A stretch of 64,000 bases of DNA from Deltaproteobacteria bacterium (GCA_018399135.1 JAGYPB010000002.1:1-64000), one strand, 5' to 3'. Counted from the stretch's first letter, positions 35,904-46,640 are shown. Translations and numbers: made by a program. Notes: a model not told the origin generated them from the letters alone.

Positions 35904-37601
35904 ATGAAACTGACCGGGTCGCAGATTTTGCTCGAGTCGTTAAAATGTGAGGGCGTGGATACCATTTTTGGCTATCCCGGTGGTGCCGTCATCAATATTT
36001 ATGATGATCTCTACGATTCCTCCATCAACCACATTCTGACCCGGCATGAACAGGCAGCGGTTCATGCCGCTGACGGTTATGCACGTTGTACCGGGCGGGT
36101 CGGGGTTGTTATTGCCACCAGCGGGCCTGGCGCGACCAATACGGTGACCGGCATTGCGACCGCTTACATGGACTCCATTCCTCTGGTCATTATCACCGGA
36201 CAGGTACCCACCCCGCTCATCGGTAACGATGCTTTTCAGGAAGCTGATATCTGTGGAATTACCCGTCCCTGTACCAAACACAATTTTCTTGTCAAGAATA
36301 TCCGCGACCTTGCCCGAACCGTGAAGGAAGCTTTTTATATCGCCCGTACCGGTCGTCCTGGACCGGTATTGATTGACCTCCCTAAGGACATTCAGGTAAA
36401 TACGCTGGAGTTCAACTATCCGGAAACCGTCGAACTGCGTGGTTACAAGCCCACCTATTCAGGGAATTTCCGGCAGATTGAAAAAGCCGCCAAAATGATT
36501 CTCGAGGCGCGGCGACCGGTGTTGTATGTTGGCGGAGGTATTAACCTGTCCGGGGCCAATGCGGAATTGTTGGCGCTGGCTGAGTTAACCCGGATTCCGG
36601 TTGCCACGACCCTGATGGCAATGTCGGCTTTTCCGCAGCGTCATCCGCTGGCCCTTGGGATGCTGGGGATGCATGGAACCTTCTGCGCCAACATGTCGGT
36701 GACAGAGTGCGATCTGCTGATCGCTATCGGCTCACGCTTTGACGATCGGGTGACCGGTCGTATCGACAGTTTTGCTGAGAAGGCTAAAATTATCCATGTC
36801 GATATCGATCCGACCTCTATTAAGAAAAATGTCGCTGTCGATCTGCCGATTGTGGGTGACCTGCTTGACGTTTTGAGTAAATTAAAAGAGTCTTTTGACC
36901 AGAAGACCGAGCAGCTTGGGGTCTTCCGTGAGCAGTTGCGTGAATGGCAGTCAGACATTGAAACATGGCGTGAACGTCATCCCATGGCCTATCAGCCTTC
37001 CGATACGGTGATTAAACCACAGTACGTGATTCAGAAGCTGCGTGAATTTTCCAACGACGATGCGATTATCACAACAGAAGTCGGTCAGCATCAGATGTGG
37101 ACGGCGCAGTTTTTCAGCTTCAGCCAGCCCCGTACTTTTTTAACATCCGGTGGTCTTGGAACCATGGGGTTTGGGCTGCCGGCAGCGTTGGGAGCCCAGG
37201 TAGCTTTCCCTGAACGTCAGGTGATTGATATCTCCGGTGATGGGTCATTTCAGATGAATTCGCAGGAACTGGCCACCCTGGTGCAGTATCAGTTGCCGGT
37301 GAAAATCGTTATTTTGAATAATAATTATCTTGGCATGGTACGCCAGTGGCAGCAGATGTTTTTTGACAAGCGTTACAGTCAGACGGTTATGGAGCTGCCA
37401 ATCGATTTCGTCAAGCTCGCTGAAGCCTATGGCGCAGTCGGGTTTAATGCTACGCAGGTCGATGAAGTAGAAACGGTTATCCAGAAAGCATTCGCTACCC
37501 CTGGTCCGGTGCTGATAAATTTCAAGGTATCGCGTGAAGAAAATGTATTGCCGATGGTACCTGCCGGCAAGGCGATCCACGAAATGGTGCTGGCTTCCTG
37601 A
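35904..37601 (+). CDS. ilvB: Acetolactate synthase, large subunit
   Basis: A 565-aa thiamine-diphosphate enzyme making acetolactate and acetohydroxybutyrate. [19 protein letters not shown], the catalytic-Glu region [37 protein letters not shown] and the TPP motif [15 protein letters not shown] with [12 protein letters not shown] are all present. It forms a complex with IlvN encoded 37 bp downstream. Confidence 0.97.
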   Translation: MKLTGSQILLESLKCEGVDTIFGYPGGAVINIYDDLYDSSINHILTRHEQAAVHAADGYARCTGRVGVVIATSGPGATNTVTGIATAYMDSIPLVIITGQVPTPLIGNDAFQEADICGITRPCTKHNFLVKNIRDLARTVKEAFYIARTGRPGPVLIDLPKDIQVNTLEFNYPETVELRGYKPTYSGNFRQIEKAAKMILEARRPVLYVGGGINLSGANAELLALAELTRIPVATTLMAMSAFPQRHPLALGMLGMHGTFCANMSVTECDLLIAIGSRFDDRVTGRIDSFAEKAKIIHVDIDPTSIKKNVAVDLPIVGDLLDVLSKLKESFDQKTEQLGVFREQLREWQSDIETWRERHPMAYQPSDTVIKPQYVIQKLREFSNDDAIITTEVGQHQMWTAQFFSFSQPRTFLTSGGLGTMGFGLPAALGAQVAFPERQVIDISGDGSFQMNSQELATLVQYQLPVKIVILNNNYLGMVRQWQQMFFDKRYSQTVMELPIDFVKLAEAYGAVGFNATQVDEVETVIQKAFATPGPVLINFKVSREENVLPMVPAGKAIHEMVLAS

Positions 37602-37638
37602 TTTTTTATTCAAATGCCTCTGAGGAGAGTGAACGAGG

Positions 37639-38130
37639 ATGAAACATACAATTTCTGTGTTGGTAGAAAATGAATTTGGAGTGCTTTCGCGTATTTCCGG
37701 ATTGTTTTCAGGGCGCGGGTTCAATATCGAGAGTCTTTCTGTTGCTCCGACCCTTGAGCCCAATACTTCGCGGATGACCATCGTTACCACTGGTGATGAT
37801 CGCATCCTCGAGCAGATTACCAAGCAACTGAACAAACTGATATCAACCATCAAGGTGGTCGACTTTACCAGCAAAGACTTCATTGCAAGGGAGTTGGCCT
37901 TGATCAAGGTAGCAACTGAAGCAGAGACCCGTGCTGAAGCGTTACGGATTGTCGATATTTTTCGCGCCAAGGTCATTGATGTAACACCTAAAACCTATAC
38001 CATCGAAATTACCGGTGCGCCTGGCAAGATCAATGGTATTTTGGAGCTCTTGCGCCCCATGGGGGTTAAAGAGGTCGTCCGCTCAGGCCCGGTGGTTATT
38101 GGTCGTGGGGCCAAGGGCGTGGCCGGATAA
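37639..38130 (+). CDS. ilvN: Acetolactate synthase, regulatory small subunit
   Basis: A 163-aa protein with an N-terminal ACT domain (KHTISVLVENEFGVLSRISG, GRGFNIESLSVAPT) that normally binds valine for feedback inhibition, and the C-terminal ACT-like half ending MGVKEVVRSGPVVIGRG. Standard length for the short form. The next gene is psd; the ilvC gene often found here in relatives is absent. Confidence 0.96.
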   Translation: MKHTISVLVENEFGVLSRISGLFSGRGFNIESLSVAPTLEPNTSRMTIVTTGDDRILEQITKQLNKLISTIKVVDFTSKDFIARELALIKVATEAETRAEALRIVDIFRAKVIDVTPKTYTIEITGAPGKINGILELLRPMGVKEVVRSGPVVIGRGAKGVAG

Positions 38131-38166
38131 TACCAACCAGAGATCTTTCTTCTACGAAGGAGTGTT

Positions 38167-38811
38167 ATGCACAAATCAGATCAGTTTATTGCTCGTGAAG
38201 GTTATCCATTTATTGTGCTATTCGGTTTTGTGACCCTTGTTTTTGCCCTGCTGGGCTGGACTTTTGTCACTCTCATCCTGTTGTTTTTGACTCTTTTTAC
38301 TGCCTGTTTTTTCAGAGATCCTGTGCGCGTTATCCCTGATGAAGAGGGGGTGCTGGTTGCTCCGGCTGATGGCAAGGTGATTTTTGTCGGCGAGATTGAT
38401 GAGGAACGGTTTTTTAATGCTCGTGTCACCAAGGTGAGTATTTTTATGTCGGTATTCGATGTTCACATCAACCGGGCACCCTGTGACGGCAAAGTCGTTG
38501 ACATGTTTTACAACAAGGGAGAGTTTGTCAACGCTTCCTATGATAAGGCCAGTGAGAGTAACGAACAGTCGGGAATTCTTCTTGAGACGAGCTCTGGATC
38601 CAACATTCTTTTTGTGCAGATTGCCGGTTTGATTGCCCGCCGTATTATCACTTATCCCGTCATCGGTGATATGCTTGAACGCGGAACTCGTTATGGTCTG
38701 ATCCGTTTTGGTTCACGGGTGGATATCTATCTGCCCAGTCGGATCGATGTCAGTATCACTTTAGGTGAGCGAACAGTTGCTGGGGAAACCATTTTGGGAC
38801 GTTTTAACTGA
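38167..38811 (+). CDS. psd: Phosphatidylserine decarboxylase
   Basis: A 214-aa short-form (archaeal-type) decarboxylase converting phosphatidylserine to phosphatidylethanolamine. Two membrane segments at 15-55, then FFRDPVRVIP, LVAPADGKVI, SVFDVHINRAP and the self-cleavage site in IRFGSRVDIYLP, where the serine becomes the pyruvoyl group. It overlaps pssA by one base. Adjacent to the enzyme that makes its substrate. Confidence 0.93.
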   Translation: MHKSDQFIAREGYPFIVLFGFVTLVFALLGWTFVTLILLFLTLFTACFFRDPVRVIPDEEGVLVAPADGKVIFVGEIDEERFFNARVTKVSIFMSVFDVHINRAPCDGKVVDMFYNKGEFVNASYDKASESNEQSGILLETSSGSNILFVQIAGLIARRIITYPVIGDMLERGTRYGLIRFGSRVDIYLPSRIDVSITLGERTVAGETILGRFN

Positions 38812-39581
38812 TGGAAGAAAAGAAACTACGAAACGAAAAGCGTGAGAACCTGCGCAAGGGTGTTTATCTACTACCGAACCTGATTACCGCAGCTGGGATT
38901 TTTGCCGGTTTCTATGTTATTATCTCGACTGTTGACGGTAATTATAATATAGCCGCCTGGTTTATTCTGCTGGCGGCCATCTTTGATGGTCTTGATGGCA
39001 AAGTGGCACGCCTGACCGGAACGACCAGTAAATTTGGCGTTGAACTCGATTCCCTGGCAGATGTCATCTCTTTCGGCGTTGCTCCGGCGGTTCTTCTCTA
39101 TGATTGGGCACTGCGTCCCTTTGGCAAGTTGGGTTGGCTGGCAGCGTTTCTTTTCGTTATCTGTGGTGCTTTGCGACTGGCGCGTTTTAATGTTCAGGTA
39201 ACCACTGTTGAATCGCGGCGTTTTGTAGGGCTGCCGATTCCGGCAGCCGCTTGTATTGTGGCAACCTGCGTGTTGCTGTTTTATCAACTTGGTGGAACCG
39301 GTACCATTCGTATGGTCTCGATGGTCGTACTGGTTTTTTTACTGGCTTTTCTCATGGTCAGCAATGTTCCCTATGTTTCCTTCAAGGATCCTGAACTGTT
39401 CAAGCGCCAGCCTTTTAGGATGCTGGTGCTGTCGATCATGCTGATGATCTTGATCGTAGCCAAGCCGGAAGTGATGCTGTTTTTGATCGGCATAGTCTAC
39501 CTTGCATCCGGTCCGGTTGGTTATTATTTGTCGCGGCGCAACAAGCCTCAGCAGGATCCCCCTTCTTCTGCAGAATTTTGA
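38811..39581 (+). CDS. pssA: CDP-diacylglycerol-serine O-phosphatidyltransferase
   Basis: A 256-aa membrane enzyme with about eight helices. The CDP-alcohol phosphatidyltransferase motif DG..AR........G...D...D is visible as DGLDGKVARL followed by GVELDSLADV. It makes phosphatidylserine from CDP-diacylglycerol (product of cdsA at 29716). Coupled to psd by overlap, giving a two-step phosphatidylethanolamine unit. Confidence 0.94.
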   Translation: MEEKKLRNEKRENLRKGVYLLPNLITAAGIFAGFYVIISTVDGNYNIAAWFILLAAIFDGLDGKVARLTGTTSKFGVELDSLADVISFGVAPAVLLYDWALRPFGKLGWLAAFLFVICGALRLARFNVQVTTVESRRFVGLPIPAAACIVATCVLLFYQLGGTGTIRMVSMVVLVFLLAFLMVSNVPYVSFKDPELFKRQPFRMLVLSIMLMILIVAKPEVMLFLIGIVYLASGPVGYYLSRRNKPQQDPPSSAEF

Positions 39582-39630
39582 AGGGGTAATGGGGAAAACT
39601 GACATGTTCAATACCGGTATATAAAACTTC

Positions 39631-39659
39631 TTGACTTGACAATCACTTTTAGGTTCAAT
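39631..39659 (+). promoter_or_regulatory. Candidate promoter of the leuA T-box transcript
   Basis: TTGACT (39631-39636) and TTCAAT (39654-39659) are 17 bp apart, placing the start of transcription just before the T-box stem I. An overlapping TTGACA lies 5 bp downstream. Confidence 0.4.
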
Positions 39660-39671
39660 CACCAGACTGGA

Positions 39672-39927
39672 AGCAATAGTAAAAGCGATGAAGAGGAGTA
39701 GTAGGCGTCGTATCCGTTCGTGAGAGCCGGTGGTGCTGAGAACCGGCACGGAAAAGCGCTGAACTCGCCTTGGAGCTGTGGAGATGAATGATCAGTAGTT
39801 TCCGCCGTGACCCTGCGTAAAGGGGTAAACAAGGTCTGTCAGGCTGTAACGACAGATGAATCAGGGTGGTACCGCGAAGCTTAAAGCTCTCGCCCCTGTA
39901 GGACATGGGGCGAGGGCTTTTTTTGTT
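39672..39927 (+). ncRNA. T-box leader of leuA, leucine specifier CTC
   Basis: The leader has the T-box order: GATGAAGAGGAGTAGTAG at the base of stem I, the AGAGAGCC-like and GGTGCTGAGAACCGG internal elements, a specifier loop GAACTCGCC with CTC (Leu) at 39764-39766, CTTGGAG, the 14-nt box AGGGTGGTACCGCG at 39863-39876, and a terminator stem (AGCTCTCGCCCC with GGGGCGAGGGCT, then T7). Uncharged tRNA-Leu should stabilise the antiterminator and turn on leuA. T-boxes are mostly a Gram-positive device but are known from leuA of this deltaproteobacterial group. Confidence 0.92.
39885..39927 (+). terminator. T-box-controlled terminator before leuA
   Basis: AGCTCTCGCCCC and GGGGCGAGGGCT form a 12-bp stem followed by seven T; it is mutually exclusive with pairing of the T-box bulge to uncharged tRNA. 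Confidence 0.88.
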
Positions 39928-40073
39928 TTTTATCTGTCATTGAAAAGGGGGTGGTTCTGGCGTGGAATCGAGCGTAGGTGAGCTAGTGCTGATAGACTTT
40001 CTTCAACAGACAAACAACATTCATGAACCATCCTGCAGAAATCTGCAGGATCTAAGCTGACAAGGAGTACACA

Positions 40074-41615
40074 ATGGCACAGGCAGATAGCATTATTATT
40101 TTTGATACCACGTTGCGCGATGGCGAACAGTCACCCGGCGCAAGTATGAACATCGAAGAAAAGATCCGTATTGCTCAGCAACTTGAACGACTCAACGTCG
40201 ATGTGATGGAGGCGGGTTTTCCGATCGCATCAGATGGTGATTTTGAAGCGGTGAAAAAGATTGCGCAAACAGTTAAAAAAGCTCAGATAGCCGGGTTGTC
40301 GCGTTCAAACAACATGGACATCGATCGCGCCTGGGAAGCACTGAAATATGCGGGTGATAGAGGGCGGATTCATACCTTTATTGCAACCAGCGATATCCAT
40401 ATGAAGTACAAACTCAAAATGAGTGAGCAGCAGGTTCTTGATACCGCCGTTGCTGCGGTTAAGCGTGCTGCCGGTTATACCCCCAATGTTGAATTTTCGG
40501 CAGAAGACGCAGTGCGTACCCGTCTACCTTTCCTTGCCAAAGTGATTAAGGCGGTCATCGATGCCGGCGCGACAACTGTCAATATTCCGGATACGGTTGG
40601 TTACACTATCCCTTCGGAGTATTCGGAAATTATTCGTTATCTCAAGGATCATGTCGATAATATCGACAATGCGATTATTTCGGTCCATTGTCATAACGAT
40701 CTCGGATTGGCGGTCGCTAACTCCCTTGCGGCGGTGCAGGCTGGTGCCCGTCAGGTTGAGTGTACCATCAACGGAATTGGTGAGCGCGCAGGTAACTGTT
40801 CGCTGGAAGAAGTTGTGATGACCTTGAAAACCCGTCAGGATATTCTCCCGTATCAGACCAATGTGGCTACTGAGCAGATTACTCCAACGAGTAAGCTGTT
40901 GTCGAACATCACCGGTATTCTGGTGCAGCCCAACAAGGCGATTGTCGGTGCAAATGCCTTTGCTCACGAAGCCGGCATCCATCAGCATGGTGTGCTGATG
41001 GAAAAAACGACCTATGAAATTATGACGCCGGAATCGATCGGCTTGAACCAGAACAAGCTGGTTCTTGGCAAACACTCTGGTCGCCACGCTTTTATCGATC
41101 GTTTGAAGCAGTTGGGGCATGATCTGACCCGTGAAGAAATCGAAAAGGCTTTTGTCCGGTTTAAGACCCTTGCCGACATGAAAAAAGAAATTTTTGACGA
41201 GGATCTTGATGCCATTGTTGCTGATGAGGTATTGCGCGTACCGGAAACATTTGTGTTGCAGCAGATGAATGTCAGTTCCGGTTCTTTTGCAGCGCCAACG
41301 GCAACTGTTGAGTTGTTAATCAATGGCAAGCCGAAAAAGACTGCAGTCATGGGTGACGGACCGGTTGATGCAACCTTTAAGGCCATCAAGAAGTTAACCA
41401 GAAGCAATGCTCCGCTCTTGAGTTTTTCTGTTGGTGCCATTACCGGCGGTACCGATGCTCAGGGCGAGTGTACCGTGCGCCTGCAGACCGAAGAAGGTCG
41501 TGAGGTGCTGGGGCAGGGGGCTCATCCCGATATTATTGTTGCCAGTGCCAAAGCTTACTTGAATGCACTGAATAAAATTGCCGGTTACACCAAAAGGATG
41601 CAGCCTGCTCTTTAG
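40074..41615 (+). CDS. leuA: 2-isopropylmalate synthase
   Basis: A 513-aa enzyme condensing acetyl-CoA with 2-ketoisovalerate, the first step to leucine. FDTTLRDGEQSPGASMN (metal and substrate site), VHCHNDLGLAVANSLAA with the metal-binding histidines, GIGERAGNCSLEE, and a C-terminal LeuA allosteric domain (about 390-505) with SVGAITGGTDAQGE are present. Transcription is governed by the T-box leader directly upstream. AAGGAG precedes the ATG. Confidence 0.97.
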   Translation: MAQADSIIIFDTTLRDGEQSPGASMNIEEKIRIAQQLERLNVDVMEAGFPIASDGDFEAVKKIAQTVKKAQIAGLSRSNNMDIDRAWEALKYAGDRGRIHTFIATSDIHMKYKLKMSEQQVLDTAVAAVKRAAGYTPNVEFSAEDAVRTRLPFLAKVIKAVIDAGATTVNIPDTVGYTIPSEYSEIIRYLKDHVDNIDNAIISVHCHNDLGLAVANSLAAVQAGARQVECTINGIGERAGNCSLEEVVMTLKTRQDILPYQTNVATEQITPTSKLLSNITGILVQPNKAIVGANAFAHEAGIHQHGVLMEKTTYEIMTPESIGLNQNKLVLGKHSGRHAFIDRLKQLGHDLTREEIEKAFVRFKTLADMKKEIFDEDLDAIVADEVLRVPETFVLQQMNVSSGSFAAPTATVELLINGKPKKTAVMGDGPVDATFKAIKKLTRSNAPLLSFSVGAITGGTDAQGECTVRLQTEEGREVLGQGAHPDIIVASAKAYLNALNKIAGYTKRMQPAL

Positions 41616-41648
41616 AGTCTGGCGGTCACCGATGCTACAGGAGCGTAC

Positions 41649-42929
41649 ATGGGTAAGACATTAGCAGAAAAAATATTTGACAGTCATTTGCGCGATGAAC
41701 CGTTCCCTGGGACCAAGGTGCTCAATATCGACCGGGTTCTCTGTCATGAGATCACCACGCCGGTCGCTATTGCCGATCTGGTTTGGCGTGGCAAGGATCG
41801 CGTGTTTGATCGCACCAGTATCAAGGCAGTTATTGACCATGTCACCCCGGCTAAAGACAGCAAAACGGCAACCCAGGCCAAGATATTACGCGACTGGGCG
41901 CGGCGTCATGATATCCCTGATTTTTTTGATGTGGGCCACAATGGCGTCTGTCATGCCCTCTTTCCGGAAAAAGGGTTCATTCATCCGGGACACACCGTCA
42001 TCATGGGGGACAGTCACACCTGTACTCACGGCGCTTTTGGTGCTTTTGCTGCCGGTGTCGGCACCACCGACCTCGAGGTGGGTATTCTTAAAGGGGTCTG
42101 TGCTTTTCGTGAGCCGGCAACGATTCGAGTCAACCTTGACGGGGTCTTGCCGACCGGGGTTTTTGCCAAAGATGTCATCCTCTATGTTATTTCCCGCCTG
42201 GGAGTGAACGGAGCAACGGATAAAGTGATCGAATTCCGTGGTGGGGTGGTCGATCAGATGAGCATGGAAGCGCGCATGACCTTATGTAATATGGCGATTG
42301 AAGCTGGAGGAACGTCAGGGGTCTGCATGCCGGATAAGGTGACGGTCGATTATCTGTGGCCATTCATTGAAAACGACTATGTCGGCAAGGAGGCGGCATT
42401 GGCAGCGTTCAGCAAGTGGTGTTCGGATGATGATGCCAATTACGTTGAAGTGATGGATGTCGATGTGTCAAGTCTTGAGCCTCAGGTAACCTACGGTTAC
42501 AAGCCTGATTGTGTTAAACCGGTCAGCGAAATGGCTGGAACTCCCGTTGATCAGGTTTATATCGGCACTTGTACCAATGGTCGCATTGAGGATCTACGTC
42601 AGGCTGCCGAGGTTCTTCGCGGTCGTCAGGTCGCTGCGACGGTACGTGGGATCGTGTCGCCGGCAACTCCAAAAATTTTCAACGATGCGCTGGCTGATGG
42701 GATTATCCAGGTGTTCATGGATTCCGGTTTCTGCGTGACCAACCCGACCTGCGGTGCCTGCCTGGGGATGAGTAACGGGGTGCTGGCGGAAGGGGAGGTC
42801 TGTGCCTCTACCAGCAACCGAAATTTTAATGGTCGCATGGGGAAGGGCGGTATGGTTCATCTGATGAGCCCGGCCACAGCGGCGGCGACAGCCATCACCG
42901 GCGTTATTACTGACGCCAGAACCCTTTAA
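41649..42929 (+). CDS. leuC: 3-isopropylmalate dehydratase, large subunit
   Basis: A 426-aa aconitase-family protein of the shorter LeuC/HacA type. FDVGHNGVCHALFPE, MGDSHTCTHGAFGAFA, and the [4Fe-4S] cysteines in YIGTCTNGRIEDLR and NPTCGACLGMSNGVL are visible. With LeuD it isomerises 2- to 3-isopropylmalate. Lies 33 bp after leuA and 19 bp before leuD, so one operon. Confidence 0.95.
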   Translation: MGKTLAEKIFDSHLRDEPFPGTKVLNIDRVLCHEITTPVAIADLVWRGKDRVFDRTSIKAVIDHVTPAKDSKTATQAKILRDWARRHDIPDFFDVGHNGVCHALFPEKGFIHPGHTVIMGDSHTCTHGAFGAFAAGVGTTDLEVGILKGVCAFREPATIRVNLDGVLPTGVFAKDVILYVISRLGVNGATDKVIEFRGGVVDQMSMEARMTLCNMAIEAGGTSGVCMPDKVTVDYLWPFIENDYVGKEAALAAFSKWCSDDDANYVEVMDVDVSSLEPQVTYGYKPDCVKPVSEMAGTPVDQVYIGTCTNGRIEDLRQAAEVLRGRQVAATVRGIVSPATPKIFNDALADGIIQVFMDSGFCVTNPTCGACLGMSNGVLAEGEVCASTSNRNFNGRMGKGGMVHLMSPATAAATAITGVITDARTL

Positions 42930-42948
42930 GCCTGCGGGAGATGACCTG

Positions 42949-43479
42949 ATGCAGAAAGAATTTGGCGGCCGTGCCATTGTGCTGGATCGCTCTGATATTA
43001 ATACCGATGAAATCATTCCGGCTAAATACCTGACTGAAGTAACCAAGGAAGCCCTCAAACCGTATTTACTGGAAGATCTCAAACTGGAAGGCTTTGACCC
43101 TGATGGTGACGTTCTGGCAGAAGCCAGGGTTGTTGTCTCGCGCGAGAATTTTGGCTGTGGCTCGTCGCGGGAACATGCCCCCTGGGTTTTCGAAGTAAAC
43201 GGGATCCATACCATTATTGCTGAAAGTTACGCGCGGATATTCCGTCAGAATATGTTCAATTGTGGCATGCTTGCTATCGAGCTCCCCAGAGATGCCATTG
43301 ATGCTTTGATTGCCATGGCTGCAGCTGCACCACTGGATGTGACTGTTGATCTGGAAGGGGAAAAATTGACGGCTTCGGCTGGTGGCCAGACTTTAAACTA
43401 CGATTTCGACATCAGTTCCTTTGATAAAGCCCTTGTTGTAGCCGGTGGCTGGGTTGAGTTTGCAGACGCCCGCTATTGA
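42949..43479 (+). CDS. leuD: 3-isopropylmalate dehydratase, small subunit
   Basis: A 176-aa swivel-domain subunit with DINTDEIIPAKYLTE, the substrate loop NFGCGSSREHAPW, and SYARIFRQNMFNCGML. Matches LeuC in size class. Followed by a perfect hairpin terminator, so leuB, farther on, is in a separate unit. Confidence 0.95.
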   Translation: MQKEFGGRAIVLDRSDINTDEIIPAKYLTEVTKEALKPYLLEDLKLEGFDPDGDVLAEARVVVSRENFGCGSSREHAPWVFEVNGIHTIIAESYARIFRQNMFNCGMLAIELPRDAIDALIAMAAAAPLDVTVDLEGEKLTASAGGQTLNYDFDISSFDKALVVAGGWVEFADARY

Positions 43480-43522
43480 AAAGAGCTTGAAGAACAGAAG
43501 GGACAAGTAGACGTATCAAGTT

Positions 43523-43558
43523 AAAAGCCGGCACTCCCCAAAAGGGTGCCGGCTTTTA
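43523..43558. terminator. Terminator between leuD and DsbC-like gene
   Basis: AAAAGCCGGCAC (43523-43534) and GTGCCGGCTTTT (43546-43557) form a perfect 12-bp stem with A/T flanks on both strands, suiting two convergent genes. Confidence 0.85.
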
Positions 43559-43591
43559 AGTCAGTTTAAAAACAGTCAGACCCGCAACAGC

Positions 43592-44338
43592 TCAGTTAAC
43601 GGGAACCGAGTTGTCGTTAATCAATTTAAGTAGATCCTCAACGGCACGATAACCGGCATGGATCTGGCCATTCGGCAGGATCAGAGTCGGTGTGCCGGTA
43701 ATCTGTAGCGATTGGGCCAGCTCATGGTTTTTGCGCAGGACGTCTGAATCACAATCCGGTTCGGGAAGAGCTTTGCCGGCAAAGGCCTGCTCTAATTGCT
43801 CCATTGAATTGTTACAGATAATGGTTTGTGAAATGCGTTGTGAGTTTGGTTGCATGGGTAACAGGACAATCTGGAAAAGCAGATTCGGTTCCTTTTCAAG
43901 GGCCTGGTATAGTACGGTGTGCAGCTGACTGCAGTAAGGACAGAGGGGGTCAGTGAAAACAATGATCTGCTGTTGTGCCTGCAGGTTGCCAAGAGGCAGG
44001 GCATCGTCCATGGAGATGGCTGACATGTCGACCGGGTTGAGTCGGCGAAACATGTCTTCCGTAAGGTTCCGGCGTTGTTTTAAATCAATGATGTTGCCGG
44101 AAAACATATAGGTGCCGGAGGCATCCAGGTAGAGGGGGATATTTCGTCCCTGCATTTTTACGCTGACCAGATAAAGTCCAGGGATTTCGGAAGGGGCAAC
44201 ATCGAGAACTTCTCCCTGGATTTCCTTAAGAGCCTCGATGGCCGCTTCTTTAGTCAGCGTAGTTGGTGTTGCTGCTGCCAGGGTGGACATGCCGGTCAAT
44301 ACGACCAACAGCAGTGTTGTTAAAAATAGTTTGCGCAC
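43592..44338 (-). CDS. DsbC-like periplasmic thiol-disulfide protein
   Basis: A 248-aa exported protein. Signal peptide about 1-23 (LFLTTLLLVVLTGMSTLAAA), an N-terminal dimerisation-like domain (about 30-110), then a thioredoxin fold with the active site CPYC at 133-136 (FTDPLCPYC) and the cis-proline TGTPTLIL. This is the DsbC/DsbG layout, which isomerises wrong disulfides in the periplasm; CPYC is close to DsbC's CGYC. Two extra cysteines (IICN, EPDCDS) recall E. coli DsbC. It is inserted, reversed, between leuD and leuB. Confidence 0.88.
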   Translation of the reverse strand: MRKLFLTTLLLVVLTGMSTLAAATPTTLTKEAAIEALKEIQGEVLDVAPSEIPGLYLVSVKMQGRNIPLYLDASGTYMFSGNIIDLKQRRNLTEDMFRRLNPVDMSAISMDDALPLGNLQAQQQIIVFTDPLCPYCSQLHTVLYQALEKEPNLLFQIVLLPMQPNSQRISQTIICNNSMEQLEQAFAGKALPEPDCDSDVLRKNHELAQSLQITGTPTLILPNGQIHAGYRAVEDLLKLINDNSVPVN

Positions 44339-44458
44339 AGCGTTACTCTCCTGTCATGGTAGGTATGTTGTGTGTTGGATAGAATGTTCGTGGGACTATA
44401 GCATGATCATCTGGTGCTTGTCAGTCGTCACGGTAAAAAGTAACGCAAGAGAAATAAT

Positions 44459-44487
44459 TTGACAAATCAGCGCCCCCTTTTTATAGT
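44459..44487 (+). promoter_or_regulatory. Strong sigma-70 promoter upstream of leuB
   Basis: TTGACA (44459-44464) and TATAGT (44482-44487) are exactly 17 bp apart, a near-consensus promoter. It reads towards leuB but a terminator begins only about 15 bp after the -10 box. Confidence 0.65.
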
Positions 44488-44502
44488 CCCTGCGACTTCG
44501 AT

Positions 44503-44527
44503 GCCCTTAATTCTGAGGGCTTTTTTA
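44503..44527 (+). terminator. Terminator directly after the leuB promoter
   Basis: GCCCT-taattctg-AGGGC followed by six T. It lies between the promoter at 44459 and the 137-bp repeat, so transcripts would be about 35 nt unless they read through. Confidence 0.65.
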
Positions 44528-44546
44528 TTGATGGCGTCGCAAAAAT

Positions 44547-45812
<1,266 letters not shown>

Positions 45813-45833
45813 GCATGTAAGGATGGCGGCCTG

Positions 45834-46589
45834 ATGTCTGAAAAAATCAAGCTCATTGTGGCTTATGACGGCAGCGCCTACGTCGGTTGGCAACTTCAGC
45901 CAAATGGTGTGTCGATTCAGCAGTGCGTTGAACAGGCGTTGTTGCAACTATCTGGTGAGCAGATTCGGGTTCATTCCTCCGGCCGCACCGATGCCCGGGT
46001 TCATGCCCGCGGTATGGTTTGTCACTTTATTACTAACCGGATGTTACCGTTGGCCGCCTGGCGTGAAGGGCTGAACCGTTTTCTGCCGGAAGACATCGCT
46101 GTTCGCGCCGCAGAAAAAGTCCCTGAGGACTTCCATGCCCGCTACTCAGCTACCGGCAAACATTACCGCTATACCCTGTTGCGCGATCCCTCTCGCTCCC
46201 CTTTGGAACGGCGCACCAGTTGGCGGATTAAGGCACCTCTTGATCTTGATGTGATGAAGGAGGCCTGCGCAGTGTTGACAGGTGTCCATGACTTCACAGC
46301 GTTTCGCAGTGCAGGATGCAGCTCCCCTGCGCCGCAAAAAAATATATATGCTATCACCCTGACTGAAGTCGATGCGCTGCTTTATGTTGATGTCTATGGC
46401 AGCGGATTTTTACGTCACATGGTGCGGATGATGGTGGGAACCCTGGTTGAAATCGGGCGTGGTCGTCGCTCTGTTGAAACCCTGAGGTTGATGCTGGAGG
46501 ATCCGGCAAGTGCACCCGCAGCCATAACGGCACCACCCCAGGGTCTGTGTCTGATGTGCGTCGATTATGGGGCTTGTCAGTCAGCTTGA
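45834..46589 (+). CDS. truA: tRNA pseudouridine(38-40) synthase
   Basis: A 251-aa enzyme modifying the anticodon arm. VAYDGSAYVGWQLQPN, the catalytic SSGRTDARVHARG (Asp), YRYTLLRDP and GSGFLRHMVRMMVGTLVEIG are the TruA signatures. Starts 21 bp after leuB, possibly co-transcribed. Confidence 0.96.
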   Translation: MSEKIKLIVAYDGSAYVGWQLQPNGVSIQQCVEQALLQLSGEQIRVHSSGRTDARVHARGMVCHFITNRMLPLAAWREGLNRFLPEDIAVRAAEKVPEDFHARYSATGKHYRYTLLRDPSRSPLERRTSWRIKAPLDLDVMKEACAVLTGVHDFTAFRSAGCSSPAPQKNIYAITLTEVDALLYVDVYGSGFLRHMVRMMVGTLVEIGRGRRSVETLRLMLEDPASAPAAITAPPQGLCLMCVDYGACQSA

Positions 46590-46611
46590 TAAAGGATAGC
46601 CGAAAAATACC

Positions 46612-46640
46612 TTGACAGGGTTGTTTTACTCGGATAAATT
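46612..46640 (+). promoter_or_regulatory. Promoter of rplM-rpsI
   Basis: TTGACA (46612-46617), 17-bp spacer, TAAATT (46635-46640), about 60 bp before rplM. Near-consensus sigma-70 elements. Confidence 0.7.
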
